Assembly (NCBI GenBank): GCA_025352345.1
Contig: JANXTP010000129.1
Location: forward strand, 1 to 29,017
Length of the DNA stretch: 29,017 bases
Origin: Burkholderiales bacterium
GTDB lineage: Bacteria > Pseudomonadota > Gammaproteobacteria > Burkholderiales > Burkholderiaceae_C
Direction of reading: 5' to 3'
Shown: in pieces, positions 23,505 through 29,017 of the stretch
Position numbering within the stretch: the stretch's first letter is position 1
Layout of the letters: each line of letters opens with the position of its first letter
Program-made: the position numbers and the translations under genes
The notes under the pieces: generated by a model
The model's database searches: none
The model's input: only the letters and a program-made list of their open reading frames with translations
Told to the model about the DNA's origin: nothing

Positions 23505-25047
23505 GCGCATCCCCCGGCACGCCCCAGTGCGCCTCGCCCCAGTGCGCCACTGCGTCACGCTGCGCGGGCGTCAGGTGCAGGCCGAGCTTGGTGCGGCGCC
23601 ACAGCACGTCGGCGGCGGTCCGTGCCCATTCGTGACGGTGCAGGCAGTGCAGTTCGGCTTCGAACAGGCCGGGCGCGATTTCGGCCCCCAAGCCGTGAGC
23701 CGTGAACAGCAGCTCGACGCGTGAGCCGTAGCTGCGCGCCCAGCGCTGCAGCACGACAGCAGGCACCTCGGGGTGTCGCACTGCCAGCACGCGGATGAAG
23801 CGCGCGAAGTCGGCGTCGGGCCGGTCTGACGGGCCGATGTAGGCGCTGAGGTCGCCGCCCGGCAGCATGGCTGTCCCGGTCCACGCGCCTAAGGCGATGT
23901 TCAGTGGCGCGGTCAGCAGATCAGCAGCCTCCTCGGCCAGTTTGCGAAACGTCGTCAGCTTCCCGCCCCACACCGACAGCAATGGTGCTTTGGCGGTGTC
24001 GAGTTCGAGCGCGTAGTCGCGCGTCACCGCAGCGGCATCGCCCGAGCCGTCTTCGAGCAGCGGCCGCACACCGGCGTAGCTCCACACCACGTCGGCGGGA
24101 GCGACGGGCCGCGCGAAGCAACGGCTGACCTGCTCGCACAGGTAGGCCACTTCGGCTTCGTCGATGTGCGCCTCGCCGATCGCGCCGCGGTGCTCGACCT
24201 CGGTGGTGCCGATCAGCGTGAACTCGCCTTCGTAGGGGATCGCGAACACGACGCGCCGGTCCGGCGCCTGCAGCAAATAGGCGTGGTCGTGGTCGAACAG
24301 CTTCTTGACGACGATGTGGCTGCCCTTGACCAGCCGCAGCGCGCGTGGATGCGGCGCATGGGCGTGCTCACCGAGGAACTGCGCCGCCCACGGACCGGCT
24401 GCGTTGACCAGCGCCCGTGCGGTGAGGTGCCGCGTCTCACCCGCTGCGCTCTGCAGCGTCACGTGCCACTGATCGGCGCCACGCTGCGCATCGACGCATC
24501 GCCAGCGCGTCAGCACCGTCGCACCACGCTCGGCTGCGTCGATCGCGTTCAGCACCACCAACCGTGCGTCGTCGACCCAGCCATCGGAATAGATGAAGCC
24601 CTGGCGAAAGCGCGGCTGCAGCGGCGCACCGGCCGCATGCTTGCGCAAATCAACGCGGCGCGAGTCGGGCAGCCAGGCGCGGCGCGCCAGGTGGTCGTAC
24701 AGGAACAGCCCCAGGCGAATCAGCCACGCCGGGCGCACCGAGGCGTGATCCGGGTCGTGCGGCATCACGAAACGCAGCGGCCACATGATGTGCGGCGCGC
24801 TGCGCAACAGCCGTTCGCGCTCGGCCAAGGCCTTGCGCACCAGGGTGAATTCGCCGTGCTCCAGGTAGCGCAGCCCGCCGTGGATCAGCTTGGTTGACGC
24901 CGACGAGGTGTGCGACGCCAGATCGTCTTGTTCACACAGCAGCACCTGCTGGCCACGGCCGGCCAGGTCGCGCGCAATGCCGGCGCCATTGATCCCACCG
25001 CCGACGACCAGCACGTCGAATTCAGCAGGGATGGTGGATGCAGACAT
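23488..25047 (-). CDS. glpD: Aerobic glycerol-3-phosphate dehydrogenase GlpD
   Basis: This membrane-associated flavoenzyme oxidises glycerol-3-phosphate to dihydroxyacetone phosphate and reduces quinone. The protein has 519 residues. The N-terminal FAD site is FDVLVVGGGINGAGIARDLAG, followed by SSASTKLIHGGLRYLE. Other landmarks are ALVNAAGPWA, FAIPYEGEFTLIGTTE and WSYAGVRPLLEDGSGD. The C-terminal domain ends with HEWARTAADVLWRRTKLGLH. ATG 25047 is just before the FAD strand; no clear ribosome binding site is visible. It is divergent from glpK with 49 bases between. Its stop lies inside the end of rdgC on the other strand. Confidence 0.95.
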   Translation of the reverse strand: MSASTIPAEFDVLVVGGGINGAGIARDLAGRGQQVLLCEQDDLASHTSSASTKLIHGGLRYLEHGEFTLVRKALAERERLLRSAPHIMWPLRFVMPHDPDHASVRPAWLIRLGLFLYDHLARRAWLPDSRRVDLRKHAAGAPLQPRFRQGFIYSDGWVDDARLVVLNAIDAAERGATVLTRWRCVDAQRGADQWHVTLQSAAGETRHLTARALVNAAGPWAAQFLGEHAHAPHPRALRLVKGSHIVVKKLFDHDHAYLLQAPDRRVVFAIPYEGEFTLIGTTEVEHRGAIGEAHIDEAEVAYLCEQVSRCFARPVAPADVVWSYAGVRPLLEDGSGDAAAVTRDYALELDTAKAPLLSVWGGKLTTFRKLAEEAADLLTAPLNIALGAWTGTAMLPGGDLSAYIGPSDRPDADFARFIRVLAVRHPEVPAVVLQRWARSYGSRVELLFTAHGLGAEIAPGLFEAELHCLHRHEWARTAADVLWRRTKLGLHLTPAQRDAVAHWGEAHWGVPGDALRPPA

Positions 25048-25050
25048 AAG

Positions 25051-25067
25051 GATCAGTTTGACTGATC
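25051..25067. promoter_or_regulatory. Perfect inverted repeat between glpD and glpK
   Basis: GATCAG (25051-25056) and CTGATC (25062-25067) flank TTTGA. The 17-base element lies in the 49-base gap, three bases before the glpD start codon and 29 before glpK. Its position suits an operator controlling both glycerol genes, possibly for a GlpR-type repressor. No such regulator is encoded in the window, and the sequence does not match the E. coli GlpR consensus as I remember it. Confidence 0.45.
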
Positions 25068-25096
25068 TTCACGATGCCAGCCATGATCGGCGCGCC

Positions 25097-26611
<1,515 letters not shown>

Positions 26612-26704
26612 CGGCACCTGGTCTGCGCCTGCGATGCCGCAGCGGAATTGGTGGCCGCACGCCGCCGCCGATTGTTTTCTTGAGCCAGGTTCGCGGCGAC
26701 CCAG

Positions 26705-26723
26705 CAGCGAGTAAAAATCGCTG
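26705..26723. promoter_or_regulatory. Inverted repeat in the leader of the first glycosyltransferase gene
   Basis: CAGCGA (26705-26710) and TCGCTG (26718-26723) flank GTAAAAA, 24 bases before the ATG at 26748. The loop contains a TAAAAA that is a weak -10 candidate. It could be a hairpin or an operator; short length keeps confidence low. The remaining 136-base gap after glpK has no other clear signal. Confidence 0.25.
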
Positions 26724-26747
26724 ATCGCAACGTCACGAATCCATTCA

Positions 26748-27773
26748 ATGACAACACCTGTTGACCCAGGGGCCGCTCCACCGAACAGCGCTCGCGTTGT
26801 CGTCAGCATCCTGAATTGGAATAACGCCCTGTCGACGCTCAATTGCGTTCGGTCGCTACTCGCCTCCACTGACCACACGTTAGACATCCGCGTGACCGTG
26901 GTCGATAACGGATCTGACATCGATGACTGGATGGCGTTGAGCGAAGGCCTGAAGAAAGACCCTGTTCAGCTGATCCGGCTGGATACCAATATCGGCTTCG
27001 CTGCTGGACACAACGTGGTGATTCGCGAGGCGATCCACGATGGATTTGAGTACATCTGGCTGCTGAACAATGACACGTCCATTCCGCACGGCGTGCTTCA
27101 GAAGCTCGTCCGGTTCATGGATGGAGACCCCGCCTGCGGCGCGACATCACCGGTCATTTATGCGCTCCATGATTCCAGCATCATCGATTTTTGTGGTGCC
27201 TGCCATGATTGGAAAAACCTGCGGAAAATCATTCCCACGGGCATCGATGAATCACGTCGGCTGGAGGCGTCGAATCCTGATGACATGGGTTTGTATGGCA
27301 CTGCCTTGATGCTGCGCGCGACGGCACTTCAAAAAGCAGGGCTGCTGAACGAAGATTATTTCGCATATTATGAAGACGACGACATCAGCAAGCGAATATC
27401 AAGCGCTGGCTGGAGGAATCGAGTATGCTTCGATGCAAAAATATTCCATCGCCGGACGTCGGATTCCTTTGTGGAACGCCCAGATTACTATTCTTATCTG
27501 ATGTCTCGCAATGATATCTTTTTTTGGGTTCAATATGGAAAAGGTGATCTTCACAAGAAATTGATTCGCTTGCGTCTAGTCAGCAGATCGCTGATTCGTG
27601 CGTCCAGACTACGCTCGCGCGGCATGTTGAAAAAAAACGAATCATGCCTTCTCGGTATACATCATGGATTGACAGGGCGCGGTGGTTCGCCGGACTTGGA
27701 GGCGGGGCCACCTCGGTGGATGAGGTTTGTCAGTCGATACGTGCCGAGGATATTGTTGAAATGCCTGGCGTAA
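26748..27773 (+). CDS. Family 2 glycosyltransferase (rhamnosyltransferase-like)
   Basis: This 341-residue GT-A fold enzyme probably transfers a sugar from a nucleotide donor to a polysaccharide or LPS intermediate at the inner face of the membrane. The N-terminal strand VVVSILNWNN is followed by VTVVDNGS, LDTNIGFAAGHN and the donor/metal motif WLLNNDTSIP. Acceptor-side blocks are YGTALMLRATAL and FAYYEDDDISKRI, typical of WbbL/RfbN-like transferases. There is no obvious membrane span. ATG 26748 lacks a good ribosome binding site. G+C is clearly lower than in glpK, especially in the 3' half. Donor and acceptor cannot be inferred. The next gene is another glycosyltransferase, 117 bases on. Confidence 0.88.
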   Translation: MTTPVDPGAAPPNSARVVVSILNWNNALSTLNCVRSLLASTDHTLDIRVTVVDNGSDIDDWMALSEGLKKDPVQLIRLDTNIGFAAGHNVVIREAIHDGFEYIWLLNNDTSIPHGVLQKLVRFMDGDPACGATSPVIYALHDSSIIDFCGACHDWKNLRKIIPTGIDESRRLEASNPDDMGLYGTALMLRATALQKAGLLNEDYFAYYEDDDISKRISSAGWRNRVCFDAKIFHRRTSDSFVERPDYYSYLMSRNDIFFWVQYGKGDLHKKLIRLRLVSRSLIRASRLRSRGMLKKNESCLLGIHHGLTGRGGSPDLEAGPPRWMRFVSRYVPRILLKCLA

Positions 27774-27890
27774 GCAGATGGCTCTGAAAAGGCGCATGAC
27801 TGACAGCGACATGCACCGATCGCCCCATCAATACCATTGAATTCACTCGAAAGAGCAAGTGCTCACATTAAATTAAATTAATATTATACG

Positions 27891-28874
27891 ATGAACCATT
27901 GGCTGAGCATTCTGCTGCCTGTTTATAACGTTGAGGCATATCTCTCGGAGTGCTTTGCGTCGCTCTTGGGGCAGGATCTTTCCGGCGTTGAAATCATCGC
28001 GATAGATGACCAATCTACCGACGGATCTTTTTTGGTGTTAAAAAATTTTGCTGTCTCTGGACAGTTCGACATGAGGTTGTTGCAGCACGCTGAGAATCAA
28101 GGCGTCAGCGCCGCAAGAAACAGTTTGCTGGACGCTGCCACCGGCGATTATTTGTGGTTTTTGGATCCCGACGATGTACTCGCGGAAGATGCGATCCGCC
28201 AGTTGAAACAAATCATCGATCTGCATTCTCCGGACTTGATCATGTGCGACTTCAAACGATGGCAACCTGATCTGGTCAGGCAGCAGGCCCGAGAAAATCA
28301 TCTGGCGTCGTTTGGGGGGCCCTCGGGCGTGCTGCTCAGTGACGGTGAATTGCTTTTCAAGGGGCTGTATCAGAAGGGGCGATTACATCCTTGGTCGAAA
28401 ATATCCAAAAGGAGCTTATGGGACAAGTCCCTGCGCTTTCCGGAGGGACGATGTTTTGAAGACGTGTCGGTCATGCCGAAGCTGGCGCTCAGAGTTAAAA
28501 ACTATTTCTATCAAGACACCGTTTGGATTCACTACCGCCAACGGCAGGGCAGCATCATCGCGACGCCCAGCCTGAAAAAGATAGAAGACATGTCCGTCAG
28601 CGTCTCTGGCGCACTGGACGAATGGCTGGAGCGCTATCCACATATGAATTCGGCGGCGCGATCGGCATTCAATGGTTTCTGCATCAAAGTTTATATTAAG
28701 GCCGTTAAGGATCTTGCCAAGATAAATCAGTTAAAGCCGAATATATTAAGTACTCATCGGAACCACTTTTATGAAAACGTCAAGACCGATCGTCTGGGGT
28801 TGACGTTAGGGTTTCTGTCGAATGGCAATGCGATCGGACTGTGGAGGTTGATGAAGGCATTCAGATACCTGTAG
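27891..28874 (+). CDS. Family 2 glycosyltransferase (WcaA/EpsH-like)
   Basis: This 327-residue GT-A glycosyltransferase has the N-terminal motif LSILLPVYNVEAYLSECFASLL, then IIAIDDQSTDGS, NQGVSAARNSLLDAATGDY and the metal/donor motif FLDPDDVL. The acceptor region has a Trp-Ser-Lys block (HPWSKISKRSLW) and the ED of CFEDVSVMPKL. These are features of enzymes building capsule, exopolysaccharide or O-antigen; the sugar is unknown. The DNA is A+T-rich: 28681-28740 contains only 22 G+C of 60. The sequence directly before the ATG (AAATTAAATTAATATTATACG) has no ribosome binding site, though TATTAT at 27882-27887 resembles a -10. It is not evidently a pair of the previous gene by sequence but shares its unusual base composition. 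Confidence 0.9.
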   Translation: MNHWLSILLPVYNVEAYLSECFASLLGQDLSGVEIIAIDDQSTDGSFLVLKNFAVSGQFDMRLLQHAENQGVSAARNSLLDAATGDYLWFLDPDDVLAEDAIRQLKQIIDLHSPDLIMCDFKRWQPDLVRQQARENHLASFGGPSGVLLSDGELLFKGLYQKGRLHPWSKISKRSLWDKSLRFPEGRCFEDVSVMPKLALRVKNYFYQDTVWIHYRQRQGSIIATPSLKKIEDMSVSVSGALDEWLERYPHMNSAARSAFNGFCIKVYIKAVKDLAKINQLKPNILSTHRNHFYENVKTDRLGLTLGFLSNGNAIGLWRLMKAFRYL

Positions 28875-29017
28875 CGCATCCGCCCGCAGCGAGTGACCAC
28901 GACGGGCGATTGGGCAAGCGCTTTTCGTGTTCGCTGAGCGACTTGTTCGCCGGCGCGCCACTGCCGCTTCGATCAGGGTCCACAAGGGAGCCGCCCGTCT
29001 GGCCAGCACCGCCAGCG
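28875..29017. other. Right-hand edge without a supported gene
   Basis: These 143 bases return to high G+C after the two A+T-rich glycosyltransferase genes. On the minus strand one frame is open from the window edge to a TGA near 28861 and reads plausible C-terminal residues (SLSEHEKRLPNRP), so a partial gene ending here is possible. I cannot recognise it or separate it from chance. Confidence 0.3.

Noticed and set aside
27853..27864. Inverted repeat GAGCA-AG-TGCTC before the second glycosyltransferase
   Set aside because: The arms are only five bases with a two-base centre, expected by chance in a region of this size.

Overview
The window is high-G+C DNA, densely packed with genes, and looks like a chromosomal segment of a betaproteobacterium of the order Burkholderiales (Rubrivivax/Leptothrix-like). 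The evidence is a combination of families: a PhaM-type PHB granule protein, a DUF3567 protein, a DUF3108 protein, a stand-alone N-terminal module of methionine synthase, and a glcDEF set next to phaM. I assign this by recognising protein families; no database search was made. I see no tRNA, rRNA, CRISPR array, insertion sequence or phage gene. No gene-free stretch exceeds about 200 bases.

Left part (1-8790). A 5'-truncated putA (proline to glutamate) is followed by a broken CsgG/HfaB-like gene and by proC (the last step of proline synthesis). Next comes a four-gene, start/stop-overlapping manganese/iron ABC transporter operon (sitABCD). Its promoter carries a perfect TAGC-N4-GCTA palindrome between -35 and -10, the likely target of the MntR-type repressor encoded convergently at 8356-8787.

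Middle minus-strand block (8356-14624). In transcription order: a DUF3108 protein, a DUF3567 protein, a membrane GGDEF-EAL protein with a three-repeat MHYT-like sensor whose MH motifs are all altered, the homocysteine-methyltransferase module of MetH, UbiA, and MntR.

Plus-strand block (14826-21151). A membrane-anchored retropepsin-like protease is followed by a tightly spaced series phaM - FIST sensor - glcD - glcE - glcF. Two junctions overlap as ATGA. The layout joins PHB granule control, a small-molecule sensor domain and glycolate oxidation in one probable transcript.

Right part (21174-28874). A class-C-beta-lactamase-like serine hydrolase (minus) lies opposite rdgC (TTG start). rdgC overlaps the end of glpD (minus) by 17 bases. 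glpD and glpK are divergent around a 49-base gap holding a perfect inverted repeat. Two family 2 glycosyltransferases follow, with clearly lower G+C than the rest, suggesting the edge of a surface-polysaccharide region acquired separately. The last 143 bases hold no gene I can support.

The most interesting points are the uniformly altered MHYT motifs, the internally deleted CsgG-like gene, the MntR-type operator placed inside the sit promoter, and the phaM-FIST-glcDEF arrangement. I did not find a clearly undescribed multi-gene defence or mobile system.
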